DNA from: HK1 sp965204915
GTDB lineage: Bacteria; Pseudomonadota; Gammaproteobacteria; HK1
Assembly (NCBI GenBank): GCA_965204915.1
Contig: OZ242023.1
Location: forward strand, 2,666,001 to 2,730,000
Length of the DNA stretch: 64,000 nt
Direction of reading: 5' to 3'
The position numbers and the translations under genes are program-made. Below are positions 1 to 9,007 of the stretch, piece by piece; the stretch's first letter is position 1; the number at the start of each line of letters is the position of its first letter. The notes under the pieces were generated by a model, which saw only the letters and a list, made by a program, of their open reading frames with translations, made no database searches and was not told the DNA's origin.

Positions 1-1
1 G

Positions 2-1846
2 AGCCGTACCGCGCTCGGGGTACGCATGCGGGAGCTGCTGGCGCAAACCGCGCGAATCGCGTCGGACCTCGAGCCACTCGCCGACGCGCAGGCGGTCGGC
101 GCGCTCGACGACGCCCGGCGCCTGAGCGGAGCATCGGAGCTCACCCTCATCGGCGCGAACGGGCGCATCGTCGGATCGAGCAACACCGATCCGACCGCGG
201 TGGTCCCGAGCCGCCCCGACGATGCGATCCTGCTCCAGGCGCGGGGGACCGGCGACTACATCGGGCTGGACGACATCGGGGACCGCGGATTGCACGTGCA
301 GGTGGTGACCGCGGTCCCCTCGCACGAGGCGGCCGGCGAGCCGCGGCTGCTGCATGCGCTGTTTCCCGTGACCGAGCGGATGGACGCCCTCGCCGACAGC
401 GTGGAGTCGGCGTCGGCGAAGTACCGCGAGCTGTCGTACCTTCGCAAGCCCCTGAAGCTCAGCTTCACCCTCACCCTGTCCATCGTCCTCCTTGCCAGCC
501 TGTTCACCGCGGTGTACGCCGCGTTCCGCTCCGCGCGGCGCATGGTCGTCCCGCTGCAGGATCTCTCCGAGGGCACCAAGGCGGTCGCCGGCGGGGACTA
601 TGAGACCCAGCTCCCGAGCGCGGCCCGGGACGAGATCGGATTCCTCGTCGCATCGTTCAACGAGATGACCCGCCAGCTCAAGCGGGCGCATGACGAGACG
701 CGCGCGAGCCAGCGTCTCGTCGAGGCACAGCGCGCATACCTCGAAGCGGTGCTGCGGCGGCTGTCCACCGGAGTGCTCACGCTCGACGGCGACCGCCGCC
801 TCGTCACCGCCAACCATGCCGCGGCGGAGATCCTCGGCGTCGACCTCGACGCGATGATCGGCGCCACGCTCGATACCCTGGTGGATCGGCACCCCGGGCT
901 CGCTCCCCTGGTGCACAACCTGTTCGAACGGCTGAGGGTCACCGCCGAGGGCGCACGGGAAGCCCGTGAACGGGAAGGCCGTGAAGAGGTGAGCGTCGCC
1001 ACCCCCCGGGGAAGACGCACGCTCCATTGCAGCGCCACGCCGCTGGCCGGCGGCGACGGAGACGTCATCGTGTTCGACGACGTCACCGAATTCATCCAGG
1101 CGCAGCGCAACGCGGCCTGGAGCGAGGTGGCCCGGCGGCTCGCGCACGAGATCAAGAACCCCCTCACCCCGATCCAGCTCGCCGCGGAGCGCCTCCGGCA
1201 CAAGTACCTCCACAAGGTGCAGTCCATCGACGCGGCCCAGATGGATCGCCTGACCCGCACCATCGTCCAGCAGGTGGAGTCGATGAAGGAGATGGTGAAC
1301 GCATTCTCCGACTACGCGCGCACCCCGGCGCTGCGCTCGGTGCCGGTCGATCTGAATGCGCTGGTCCTCGACGTGGTGGAGCTGTACCGCACCGCGTCGC
1401 CGGCGGTACGGTTCGAGGCCCGCCTCGGCCAGCCGCTCCCCGCGGTCCATGCCGATCCGGATCGGGTCCGGCAGGTCCTGCACAACCTCCTGAAGAACGC
1501 GGTCGAGGCCTGCGGCGACGGCGAGACGCCGCGGGTGAGAACGGAGACCCGGGCCGGCGGCGCCCGTGACGAAGCATTGGTGGCGCTCTCCGTACACGAC
1601 TCCGGCGCAGGCTTCGCAGACGACGACGTCGATCGCGTCTTCGAGCCCTACGTGACCTCGAAGCCGAAGGGAACCGGCCTGGGCCTGGCCATCGTGAAGA
1701 AGATCGTCGAAGAGCACGGAGGCATCGTGTCGGGCTGCAACGCACCCGGCGGCGGCGCGCGGATCACCGTCCTGCTGCCGGCCGTCGACACCTCCACCGG
1801 ACCGGCCCCGCTCGCCGGCCCCGCCGCATTGCGGCCGAACGCCTGA
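2..1846 (+). CDS. ntrY: NtrY-type sensor histidine kinase, 5' end outside window
   Basis: Membrane sensor kinase that would phosphorylate the NtrX-like regulator encoded 20 bp downstream. The reading frame is open from base 2, so the gene begins before the window; NtrY proteins usually run to 700 residues or more, with N-terminal membrane helices that are missing here. Numbering from the ATG at 26, one membrane segment lies near residues 143-167, followed by a HAMP linker, a PAS-like domain (about 236-360) and the kinase core. The H box reads LAHEIKNPLTPIQ, with the phospho-accepting His near 374. The N box HNLLKNAVEA and the glycine-rich GTGLGLAIVKKI motif complete the ATPase. The assignment to NtrY rather than a generic kinase rests on the partner and the trkA-trkH neighbourhood. 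Confidence 0.9.
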   Translation, partial: SRTALGVRMRELLAQTARIASDLEPLADAQAVGALDDARRLSGASELTLIGANGRIVGSSNTDPTAVVPSRPDDAILLQARGTGDYIGLDDIGDRGLHVQVVTAVPSHEAAGEPRLLHALFPVTERMDALADSVESASAKYRELSYLRKPLKLSFTLTLSIVLLASLFTAVYAAFRSARRMVVPLQDLSEGTKAVAGGDYETQLPSAARDEIGFLVASFNEMTRQLKRAHDETRASQRLVEAQRAYLEAVLRRLSTGVLTLDGDRRLVTANHAAAEILGVDLDAMIGATLDTLVDRHPGLAPLVHNLFERLRVTAEGAREAREREGREEVSVATPRGRRTLHCSATPLAGGDGDVIVFDDVTEFIQAQRNAAWSEVARRLAHEIKNPLTPIQLAAERLRHKYLHKVQSIDAAQMDRLTRTIVQQVESMKEMVNAFSDYARTPALRSVPVDLNALVLDVVELYRTASPAVRFEARLGQPLPAVHADPDRVRQVLHNLLKNAVEACGDGETPRVRTETRAGGARDEALVALSVHDSGAGFADDDVDRVFEPYVTSKPKGTGLGLAIVKKIVEEHGGIVSGCNAPGGGARITVLLPAVDTSTGPAPLAGPAALRPNA

Positions 1847-1866
1847 GCAAAGGGGGCATCGAGGGA

Positions 1867-3255
1867 ATGCAGACGCCGGCGCCATCGAGGATCCTCGTCG
1901 TCGACGACGAGCCCGGCATCCTCTCCCTCGTCAAGGACATCCTCGAAGACGAGGGCTACGAGGTGGACGTCGCACAGGATGCGGAGTCCGCACGCGCGTC
2001 GCGCCGCAACCGCCGGCCCGACCTCATCCTCCTCGACATCTGGATGCCCGACTCGGACGGGATCTCCCTGCTCGGGGAATGGTCCGAGAGCAGCACCGGA
2101 GACGTCCCCCCGGTCATCATGATGTCCGGCCACGGGACGATGGAGACGGCGGTGGAGGCCACGCGGCTCGGCGCCTACGACTTTCTCGAGAAGCCCCTGT
2201 CGACGGCCAAGCTGCTTCTGGCGATCCGGCGCGCACTCGAAGCGGCGGAGCTGAGACGGGAGAACATCGGGCTCAAGCGCGGGACGTTGCAGGCGCCGGA
2301 ACCCATCGGGCGCAGCACGGTCATGAACAGGCTCCGCGACCTGATCAAGCGCGTCGCCGAGCACGACACGCCGGTGCTGATCACCGGGGAGCCGGGAAGC
2401 GGGAAGGATCTGGTCGCGCGCTACCTCCACGCCCACAGTCCGCGCGCCTCCGGGCCCTTCGTGCGCGTGCGCGTCGCCGGCCTCGCCGGAGACGCCGGCC
2501 GAACCGAGCTCTTCGGAGCCGAGGACGGATCGCTGATCCACTACGGCGCGATCGAGAAGGCGAACGGCGGCACCCTCTTTCTCAAGGACGTCGCGGACAT
2601 GGATCCGGAGCTTCAGGCCCGCCTCGTCACGATGCTCCACGACAGGACGTTCCTTCGCGCCGGCGGCGCGACGCCGGTGCCGATGAACGTGCGGATCGTC
2701 ACCGCGAGCCGCAACGACGTCGGCCGCTCCGTCGCCGCTTCGCGGTTGCGCGAGGACCTCTATTACCTCCTCAACGTCGTTCCCCTGGCCGTGCCCCCGC
2801 TTCGCGAGCACCGCGAAGACGTCCCCGAGCTCGTGTCGTACTACATCAACGTCCTCGTCACCCGCGAGAACCTGCCCAACCGGCGCCTGACCGTGGGCGC
2901 CCAGAACCGGCTCCGGAACCACCCGTGGCCGGGGAACGTCCGCGAGATGATCAACGTGCTGCAACGCCTGCTCATCCTCGACAGCGGCTCCGTGATCGAG
3001 CTCGAGGCGGTGGAGGCGGCCCTCGGGGACGTCCCCGAGATCGAGCATCGCGACGACGAGGTCCCGGAGTTCGAGCTTCCCCTGAAGGAAGCCCGGGAGC
3101 AGTTCGAGCGCGCCTACCTGGAGTACCGGTTGCGCAGGGCGGGCGGCAGCGTCAGCAAGGTGGCGGCGGCGGCGGGCATCGAGCGCACCCACCTCTACCG
3201 CAAGCTGCGCGGGCTCGGGATCGACCCGAAGCTCGCGGTGGGCAGCGGTGACTGA
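1867..3255 (+). CDS. ntrX: NtrX-like response regulator with degenerate sigma-54 ATPase
   Basis: Response regulator paired with the NtrY-like kinase. The receiver domain covers about residues 7-122, with acidic Asp13/Asp14 and phospho-acceptor Asp57 in LILLDIWMPDSDG. The AAA+ domain covers about 145-380 and has an intact Walker A (GEPGSGKD, 174-181). A Fis-type helix-turn-helix lies at the C-terminus (KVAAAAGIERTHLYRKL). Two hallmarks of sigma-54 activators are altered: the GAFTGA loop is absent (the region reads GSLIHYGAIE), and Walker B is FLKDV instead of FLDE(I/V). This argues that it does not remodel sigma-54 RNA polymerase in the classical way; loss of GAFTGA is known in NtrX proteins. 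The start follows a gaggga ribosome site. Confidence 0.9.
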   Translation: MQTPAPSRILVVDDEPGILSLVKDILEDEGYEVDVAQDAESARASRRNRRPDLILLDIWMPDSDGISLLGEWSESSTGDVPPVIMMSGHGTMETAVEATRLGAYDFLEKPLSTAKLLLAIRRALEAAELRRENIGLKRGTLQAPEPIGRSTVMNRLRDLIKRVAEHDTPVLITGEPGSGKDLVARYLHAHSPRASGPFVRVRVAGLAGDAGRTELFGAEDGSLIHYGAIEKANGGTLFLKDVADMDPELQARLVTMLHDRTFLRAGGATPVPMNVRIVTASRNDVGRSVAASRLREDLYYLLNVVPLAVPPLREHREDVPELVSYYINVLVTRENLPNRRLTVGAQNRLRNHPWPGNVREMINVLQRLLILDSGSVIELEAVEAALGDVPEIEHRDDEVPEFELPLKEAREQFERAYLEYRLRRAGGSVSKVAAAAGIERTHLYRKLRGLGIDPKLAVGSGD

Positions 3256-3281
3256 CCGGCCCGGCGGAGCGGCGAGGCCCC

Positions 3282-4655
3282 GTGAAGATCATCATCCTCG
3301 GCGCCGGACAGGTCGGCTCCACCGTGGCGGAGACGCTGGCGAGCGAGGCCAACGACATCACCGTGGTCGACGTCGACGGGCGCAGGCTGCGTTCGCTCCA
3401 GGACCACCTCGACATCCGCACCGTCCGCGGACATGCCTCCCATCCCGACGTCCTCGCCGACGCGGGGGCCGAGGACGCCGACCTCATGCTGGCGGTGACC
3501 AGCAGCGACGAGACCAACATGGTCGCGTGCCAGGTCGCCCACACCATGTTCCGCACCCCGACGAAGATCGCGCGGGTGCGCGCCGCCCAGTACCTCAGGC
3601 ACCGCGAGCTCTTCGCGCGCGACGCGCTCCCCGTCGACCTCACCATCAGCCCCGAACAGCTCGTCACCGAGTACATCCAGCGGCTCATCGAGACCCCCGG
3701 CGCGTTGCAGGTGCTCGACTTCGCCAAGGGAAGGGTGCGGCTGGTGGGCGTGAAGGCGTACTACGGCGGTCCCCTCGTCGGCCACGCCCTGCGCGAGCTG
3801 CCGGTGCACATGCCGGCCATCGACACCCGGGTCGCGGCGGTCTTCCGCCGCGGGGTGGGCATCATCCCCGAAGGCGACACCGTGATCGAAGCCGACGACG
3901 AGGTGTTCTTCGTGGCCGCGAGCGAGCACAGCCGCGCGGTGATGGGGGAGCTGCGCAAGCTCGACCGGCCCGTACGCAGGATCATCCTGGCGGGCGGCGG
4001 CAACATCGGGCGGCGGCTGGCGGCGGCCCTGGAGCGGCGGGCCCACGTCAAGCTCGTCGAGCACTCGCCGGAGAGGGCGCAACGGCTGTCCGAGACCCTC
4101 GACGGAACCGTCGTCCTGCAAGGCGATGCGGCGGACGAGGATCTGCTCCGCGAGGAAGGCATCGAGCAGACGGACGTGTTCTGCGCGGTCACCAACGACG
4201 ACCAGATCAACATCCTCTCGGGGATGCTCGCCAAGCGCATGGGCGCCCGCAAGGTGATGGCGCTGATCAACCGCGGCGCCTACGTCGACCTGATCCAGGG
4301 CGGCACCATCGACATCGCGATCTCGCCGCAGCAGACCACGGTGAGCGCGCTCCTCGCCCACGTGCGCCGGGGCGACGTGGTGGCGGTGCACTCGTTGCGG
4401 CGCGGCGCGGCGGAGGCGATCGAGGCGATCGCGCATGGAGACCGGCGCACCTCGAAGGTGGTGGGCCGGGCGGTGGAGGACGTCAAGCTGCCGGCCGGGA
4501 CCACCATCGATGCGGTGGTGCGCGGCAACGACGTGATCATCGCCCACCACGACACGGTGATCGAGAACGACGACCACGTGATCCTCTTCCTCACCGACAA
4601 GAAGAAGGTGGCCGAGGTCGAGAAGCTGTTCCAGGTCGGTGTCACGTTTCTTTGA
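3282..4655 (+). CDS. trkA: Trk system potassium uptake protein TrkA
   Basis: Cytoplasmic, nucleotide-binding regulatory subunit of the Trk potassium channel; it assembles on the TrkH pore encoded just downstream. The length (457 residues) is normal for the duplicated TrkA form with two RCK-N and two RCK-C domains. The first Rossmann motif is GAGQVGSTVAETL with the acidic adenine-ribose residue at the end of the second strand (VVDVDG). The second motif is AGGGNIGRRLAAAL near residue 235. The start is a GTG at 3282, immediately before KIIILGAGQVG, where TrkA proteins begin; there is no closer ATG. It lies 26 bp after ntrX on the same strand, so the four genes ntrY-ntrX-trkA-trkH are probably co-transcribed. 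Confidence 0.95.
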   Translation: MKIIILGAGQVGSTVAETLASEANDITVVDVDGRRLRSLQDHLDIRTVRGHASHPDVLADAGAEDADLMLAVTSSDETNMVACQVAHTMFRTPTKIARVRAAQYLRHRELFARDALPVDLTISPEQLVTEYIQRLIETPGALQVLDFAKGRVRLVGVKAYYGGPLVGHALRELPVHMPAIDTRVAAVFRRGVGIIPEGDTVIEADDEVFFVAASEHSRAVMGELRKLDRPVRRIILAGGGNIGRRLAAALERRAHVKLVEHSPERAQRLSETLDGTVVLQGDAADEDLLREEGIEQTDVFCAVTNDDQINILSGMLAKRMGARKVMALINRGAYVDLIQGGTIDIAISPQQTTVSALLAHVRRGDVVAVHSLRRGAAEAIEAIAHGDRRTSKVVGRAVEDVKLPAGTTIDAVVRGNDVIIAHHDTVIENDDHVILFLTDKKKVAEVEKLFQVGVTFL

Positions 4656-4777
4656 AACGGCGCGTCCTCCCGCCCCGGGGACGATGAAGGCGGACGTCGC
4701 CCGGCCCGGCATCGGTGGCGGGCCCGGCCCCTCCGCGGCGGCGGGCGGGCCGAAGATCCCGGCTTGAAGAGGCACCC

Positions 4778-6229
4778 ATGCGGCTCGGCTCCATTCAGCG
4801 CATCCTCGGCCTGCTCCTCATGATGTTCAGCCTCACCATGCTGCCTCCCGTGGGCATCGCGTGGATCTACGAGGAGCCGTCGGCGCCGCCGTTCATCGTC
4901 TCGATGCTGCTGGTCGCCGGGGCCGGAGCCGCGCTCTGGTTTCCGGTGCGGCGCGTGCGCGGCGATCTCAGGCTGCGGGACGGCTTCGTCATCGTGGTCG
5001 CGTTCTGGTTCGCGCTGGGCGTCACCGGCAGCATCCCGCTGCTCCTGAGCGACCACCCCGATCTGCCGCTGGCCGATGCGGTGTTCGAGTCCGTCTCGGG
5101 CCTGACCACCACCGGGGCGACGGTCATCACCGGGCTCGACGCGCTCCCCAAGGCGGTGCTGTTCTACCGCCACCTCCTGCAATGGCTCGGGGGCATGGGG
5201 ATCATCGTGCTCGCGGTCGCCATCCTCCCGATGCTCGGCATCGGCGGGATGCAGCTCTACCGCGCGGAGACGCCGGGGCCGATGAAGGACTCCAAGCTCA
5301 CGCCGCGGATCACCGAGACCGCCAAGGCGCTGTGGTACCTCTACCTGCTGCTCACCGTGCTGTGCGCCCTCTCCTACCGGGCGGCGGGAATGACTCCGTT
5401 CGACGCGGTGGCCCACGCCTTCTCCACCGTGGCCATCGGCGGATTCTCGACCCACGACGCGAGCGTCGGACAGTTCGACGCCCCCCTCGTCGAGCTGGTC
5501 GCGGTCGTGTTCATGACCGTCGCGGGCATGAACTTCGCGCTGCATTTCACGGCCTGGCGCGCGCGCGGCCTGGGCGTCTACGCCGCGGATTCCGAGCTCA
5601 GGTGTTACCTGCTGCTCCTCGGCGGGGTGGCCGCGGTGACCTCCGTCTACCTGTTCGTCTCCGGCACGTTCTCCGACCCGTTCACCGCGCTCCGCATCGG
5701 CGTGTTCCAGGCGGTGTCCATCAGCACCACCACCGGCTTCACCACCGCGGACTACCACGTATGGCCGAGCTTCCTCCCGGTGCTGCTCCTGTTCGCGAGC
5801 TTCATCGGCGGCTGCGCCGGCTCGACCGGCGGCGGCCTGAAGGTGATCCGGGTCCTGCTGCTGTTCAAGCAGGGGATGCGCGAGATCGTGCGGCTCGTCC
5901 ATCCCAGCGCCCAGGTGCCCATCAAGGTCGGCGGCACGGTGATGCCGCCGCGGGTGATCGACGCGGTCTGGGGCTTCTTCGCGACCTACGTGGCCACGTT
6001 CTCGCTGCTGCTCCTCGCGCTGATGGCGACCGGGCTCGACCAAGTGACCGCGTTCTCGGCCGTCGCCGCCTGCATGAACAACCTCGGCCCGGGCCTCGGC
6101 GAGGTCGGCTCCCACTATGCCGGCATCAGCGACACCGCCAAGTGGCTCCTGTCGCTGGCGATGCTGCTCGGGCGGCTGGAGATCTTCACCCTCCTGGTGC
6201 TGCTCTCGCCGGCCTTCTGGCGGGGTTGA
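4778..6229 (+). CDS. trkH: Trk system potassium uptake protein TrkH
   Basis: Inner-membrane, pore-forming subunit of Trk potassium uptake, working with TrkA. The 483 residues match the family length and consist of hydrophobic helices with four pore-loop repeats. Filter-like segments include SGLTTTGATVITGLD, AFSTVAIGGFSTHD, SISTTTGFTTADY and a region near AACMNNLGPGLGEVG. The ATG at 4778 is chosen over the upstream ATG at 4715 because it follows a gaagagg ribosome site and begins with the typical MRLGSIQRILG; the upstream extension is Arg/Pro-rich and non-membrane. It is separated from trkA by 122 bp, so it may also have its own transcript. Confidence 0.95.
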   Translation: MRLGSIQRILGLLLMMFSLTMLPPVGIAWIYEEPSAPPFIVSMLLVAGAGAALWFPVRRVRGDLRLRDGFVIVVAFWFALGVTGSIPLLLSDHPDLPLADAVFESVSGLTTTGATVITGLDALPKAVLFYRHLLQWLGGMGIIVLAVAILPMLGIGGMQLYRAETPGPMKDSKLTPRITETAKALWYLYLLLTVLCALSYRAAGMTPFDAVAHAFSTVAIGGFSTHDASVGQFDAPLVELVAVVFMTVAGMNFALHFTAWRARGLGVYAADSELRCYLLLLGGVAAVTSVYLFVSGTFSDPFTALRIGVFQAVSISTTTGFTTADYHVWPSFLPVLLLFASFIGGCAGSTGGGLKVIRVLLLFKQGMREIVRLVHPSAQVPIKVGGTVMPPRVIDAVWGFFATYVATFSLLLLALMATGLDQVTAFSAVAACMNNLGPGLGEVGSHYAGISDTAKWLLSLAMLLGRLEIFTLLVLLSPAFWRG

Positions 6230-6381
6230 AGGATGGACGGCGATGGTGCAGGGGACCGGTGCGCATGACGATGCGCCGGTCGCCTGCCGGGAGGCAGGGT
6301 TCGTGACGAGCCACGGTTGCACGGGGAATCGATGCCGGTGACGGTGCTTCCTTTCCCACCGGACTTCCGGCCGGCCCGGCG

Positions 6382-6729
6382 ATGAACCGCGACACCTTCA
6401 TCGCGAACCTGGAGGCGCTGGTCGCGGCCGGCAAGGATGGCCCGGCGGTGCGTTTCGGCCTCGGCAAGGCCTGCCTCGAACGCCCCGACCCCGCCGCGGC
6501 CCGATCGCATCTCGAACGCGCCGTCGCGCTGGACCCTTCCTACTCCGCGGCGTGGAAGCTGCTGGGGAAGGCGTGTGCCGAGGAGGGCGACCCCGCGGCC
6601 GCTGCCGATGCGTATCGTCGAGGCATCGCCGCCGCGACCGCGAAAGGCGACCGCCAGGCCGCGAAGGAGATGGGGGTGTTCCTGCGCCGCCTCGAACGCG
6701 CAGGGCCTTCCGCAGGGCCTTCGGGGTAG
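6382..6729 (+). CDS. Small tetratricopeptide repeat protein
   Basis: A 115-residue soluble protein made almost entirely of TPR helices. Repeat-like segments are visible at about residues 21-52 (AVRFGLGKACLERPDPAAA) and 55-90 (AAWKLLGKACAEEGDPAAAA), with the typical Ala/Gly/Tyr pattern. No signal peptide or catalytic domain is present. Such short TPR proteins act as protein-protein interaction modules; no partner can be named. It stands 152 bp behind trkH. Confidence in the repeat assignment is high, but the biological role is unknown. Confidence 0.75.
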   Translation: MNRDTFIANLEALVAAGKDGPAVRFGLGKACLERPDPAAARSHLERAVALDPSYSAAWKLLGKACAEEGDPAAAADAYRRGIAAATAKGDRQAAKEMGVFLRRLERAGPSAGPSG

Positions 6730-6970
6730 CGGAACCCCCGGCCGCCACCAGGACCCCGGGAACCTGCGCAGGATCCTGGGGCCATGCGCCCGCAAGACGA
6801 GGGCGTCGCCCGCGAGACCACAGAGTGGGCCGCTCCGGAGTGTTCCGAAAAGCACCCTCGTCTCGATGATGGACCGGCCATCGGGATCAGCGTCCGGTTG
6901 CTCCTCCGGAGGGAGGCGTGCCGCAACCGGCGCATGATTGATGACCCGACTGCAGTGTGAAACCTGCCCC

Positions 6971-8152
6971 TCAGGCCCACTCCGCGAGCGCCTCCGGCGC
7001 ATCGAGCGGAACGGCGTTCACCCCACCGGAGCCCAGCGGATAGGGATTGGGCGCCCGGCAGAAGATCGACATCGTCCGGACGCTGCCGGCCGGCAGATCC
7101 CGGGCGATCTTGAGCAGCGCCCCCGCGTCGCGCGCACCCGGGTGCCCGGTCCACTTCGCGTCCGCCAAATGGAACGCGCCCGCACGGTGCAGGAGGAAGT
7201 CGGCCTCGCGGCTCCGGTCACGCCAGAAGTGGAGATCCCAGCCGCCCCGCCGGTTCGACTGCGAGCGGCGGATCTCGGCGCAGGCGAGCGTTTCCCACAG
7301 CGCTCCCGCCAGAGGCGAAGAGCGCAGAGCTTCCACGGAATGGACCCCGCACAGGAACGCCGCAAGCCCGGCGTCGCGCAGGTACAGCTTCGGCCGTTTC
7401 ACGAGCGTCTTCGTCCGGTTGGCGAACCACGGTTCGAGCACCATGAGCTGATGCGTCGCCTCCAGCGCCGAGAGCCAGGCGGCGGCGGTCGAGCCGCTGA
7501 TGCCCACGTCGCGGGCAAGATCGGCCCGGTTCAGCAGGTGCGCGGAGCGTAGCGCCGCGGCGCGCAGGAAACGCTCGTAGTCCCGCAGACTCGATACTTG
7601 CAGGAGCTGCCGGAGGTCACGCTCCAGGTACGTCGCCACGTAGGAGCGGAGAAAGCCTTCCGCCTCGATCTCCGGATTCCGGTGGAGCTCCGGGAAGCCG
7701 CCGCGCACCAGGAACTCCTCGACGCCCAGACGAGGATGCGCCGCCTTGGCCTCGGCGAAGGACAGGGGCTCCAGCTCGATGACCTCGGCACGCCCCGCCA
7801 GCGAATCGGAGACCGACCGCATGAGGCCGAGCGGCTGCGAGCCGGTCAGCAGGAAGGCGCCCGGGCGCTCGCGCTCCCGATCCACCGCGGCCTTCAGATG
7901 GCGAAAGAGGCCGGGGGCATACTGCACTTCGTCCACGACGAGCGGCGGCGGATGGCGGGCGAGAAACGATTCGGGATCGCGTTCCGCCTGCTCCGCCTCG
8001 CTCGGCAGGTCCAGCGTGACGTAGGCATGGTACGGGAACAGCCGGCGTACCAGGCTCGTCTTCCCGGTCTGGCGCGCGCCGGTCAGGACCACGACCGGGC
8101 GGGTCGCGGCCCTTCGCAGGAGAAGGGGCTCTATCTGTCGGTCAATCCACAT
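6971..8152 (-). CDS. AAA ATPase with C-terminal DUF4143
   Basis: Single-gene ATPase of the AAA_14/DUF4143 type. The N-terminal P-loop reads GARQTGKTSL (about residues 25-34), Walker B is PLVVDEVQ (about 89-96), and a sensor-like LLTGSQ follows. The C-terminal half contains DUF4143 with the conserved GALWETLACAEI and the nuclease-fold-like READFLLHRAGAFHLADAKW stretch. The length (393 residues) is typical. These proteins are scattered, strain-variable genes in bacteria with no settled function; their patchy distribution often places them in accessory DNA, which fits the debris upstream here. A 9 bp inverted repeat lies directly upstream of the start and may be an operator. Confidence 0.85.
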   Translation of the reverse strand: MWIDRQIEPLLLRRAATRPVVVLTGARQTGKTSLVRRLFPYHAYVTLDLPSEAEQAERDPESFLARHPPPLVVDEVQYAPGLFRHLKAAVDRERERPGAFLLTGSQPLGLMRSVSDSLAGRAEVIELEPLSFAEAKAAHPRLGVEEFLVRGGFPELHRNPEIEAEGFLRSYVATYLERDLRQLLQVSSLRDYERFLRAAALRSAHLLNRADLARDVGISGSTAAAWLSALEATHQLMVLEPWFANRTKTLVKRPKLYLRDAGLAAFLCGVHSVEALRSSPLAGALWETLACAEIRRSQSNRRGGWDLHFWRDRSREADFLLHRAGAFHLADAKWTGHPGARDAGALLKIARDLPAGSVRTMSIFCRAPNPYPLGSGGVNAVPLDAPEALAEWA

Positions 8153-8155
8153 GCT

Positions 8156-8186
8156 GCAAATTCTACGATCTCATCGAAGAATTTGC
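8156..8186. promoter_or_regulatory. Inverted repeat upstream of the DUF4143 ATPase
   Basis: GCAAATTCT (8156-8164) and AGAATTTGC (8178-8186) form a perfect 9 bp inverted repeat with a 13-base spacer, starting four bases upstream of the ATPase start codon on the opposite strand. It is AT-rich compared with its surroundings. The position suggests an operator or a 5'-leader hairpin; which of these is inference. Confidence 0.45.
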
Positions 8187-8640
8187 CCGATGGCATCCGG
8201 AAGACGTCCCACGTCTCCCCGGATGCCTGCTGCCGCCACCGGCGCAACGTCCAGCCCGAAGCCTCCGTATGGCGGGATGGAGCCCGACGCCGGCGGCCCC
8301 GATCAGAAATCGAGAAGCTTGCAAGGTCTTCCAGCTCGACAGGAACCAGGGGTTCGTTCGGAACCGGCCGGTGTCCAGACGCTCCCAGCGGGCGGGGCAT
8401 GTCGACGTAGCACGCCCGCGACGGAGGCTCGGCACGGGCAGCGAGGGTCCGCCGCAGCGCGGGCATCGCACAGGCGGTCCTTCACCGCCCGGATGTAGAG
8501 AGCCAGGAATTCCTCGGCATACTCGTCGTCGGAAGCCGCTCGTGCCGCGGGCGCGCGCTCGGGACGCCACCAGCGCTCGATGCGCGCCCGCAGCCCGTAT
8601 CGAGGACGGCGCCGGCATCCTCCATCTCCTCATCCTCCCG
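8187..8640 (-). pseudogene. Decayed coding remnant, family unknown
   Basis: This stretch has no intact gene, but three minus-strand frames successively look protein-like. Around 8470-8590 one frame reads IERWWRPERAPAARAAS and then FLALYIRAVKDRL. Around 8400-8470 another frame has a CPRCGG zinc-ribbon-like start. Around 8165-8260 a third reads SGETWDVFRMPSGKFFDEI. Frame changes between sensible segments are what a frameshifted old gene would leave. I do not recognise the family, and chance open frames in GC-rich DNA could mimic part of this. Confidence 0.3.
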
Positions 8641-8818
8641 GCGTTCCCGGGGTCATGGCGAATACGGCGGACCGCCCGGCGATCGTAACGGCAAGCACGA
8701 CCGCACGAGCGCCGGCACACGTTGCGAGGCGGCAAGCAGTGTGGAATCGCGCGGTTCCGCGGTGTTCTCTGGGGTGCGTCCCGGGCTTGCGGCAGGATCG
8801 GCGCGCGATACCGGCGAG

Positions 8819-8950
8819 ATGGGGCTGACGATTCACCTGTTGGAAGGCGGTGCGTATCGGGTTTCGCCGGAGAACCGGACGTTTCCCGGCTGGATGGCGG
8901 AGGCTGTTCACGAGGCGATGAACGAGGCGGGGCGTTCGAGGAAGTTGACC
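8819..8950 (+). pseudogene. Uma2-like endonuclease C-terminal remnant
   Basis: From the ATG at 8819 the frame reads LTIHLLEGGAYRVSPENR followed by TFPGW. This resembles the C-terminal end of Uma2-family (DUF820) putative restriction endonucleases, where a 'hLLEGGxY.V...S..FPGh' pattern closes the domain. The catalytic core is absent upstream. The frame continues without a stop into the ParB-like gene, so it could be read as an N-terminal extension of that protein. I treat it as a remnant because the stretch between them (8951-9007) has no domain character. Confidence 0.4.
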
Positions 8951-9007
8951 GGGAAACCGCGAACCCCGATCCTTCCGGCTCTCCACCGACCCGGGACGGA
9001 CCGCGCC

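Noticed and set aside
8741..9007. N-terminal extension of the ParB-like protein
   Set aside because: Open in frame, but it consists of a Uma2-like tail and linker without ParB similarity; kept as a separate remnant.
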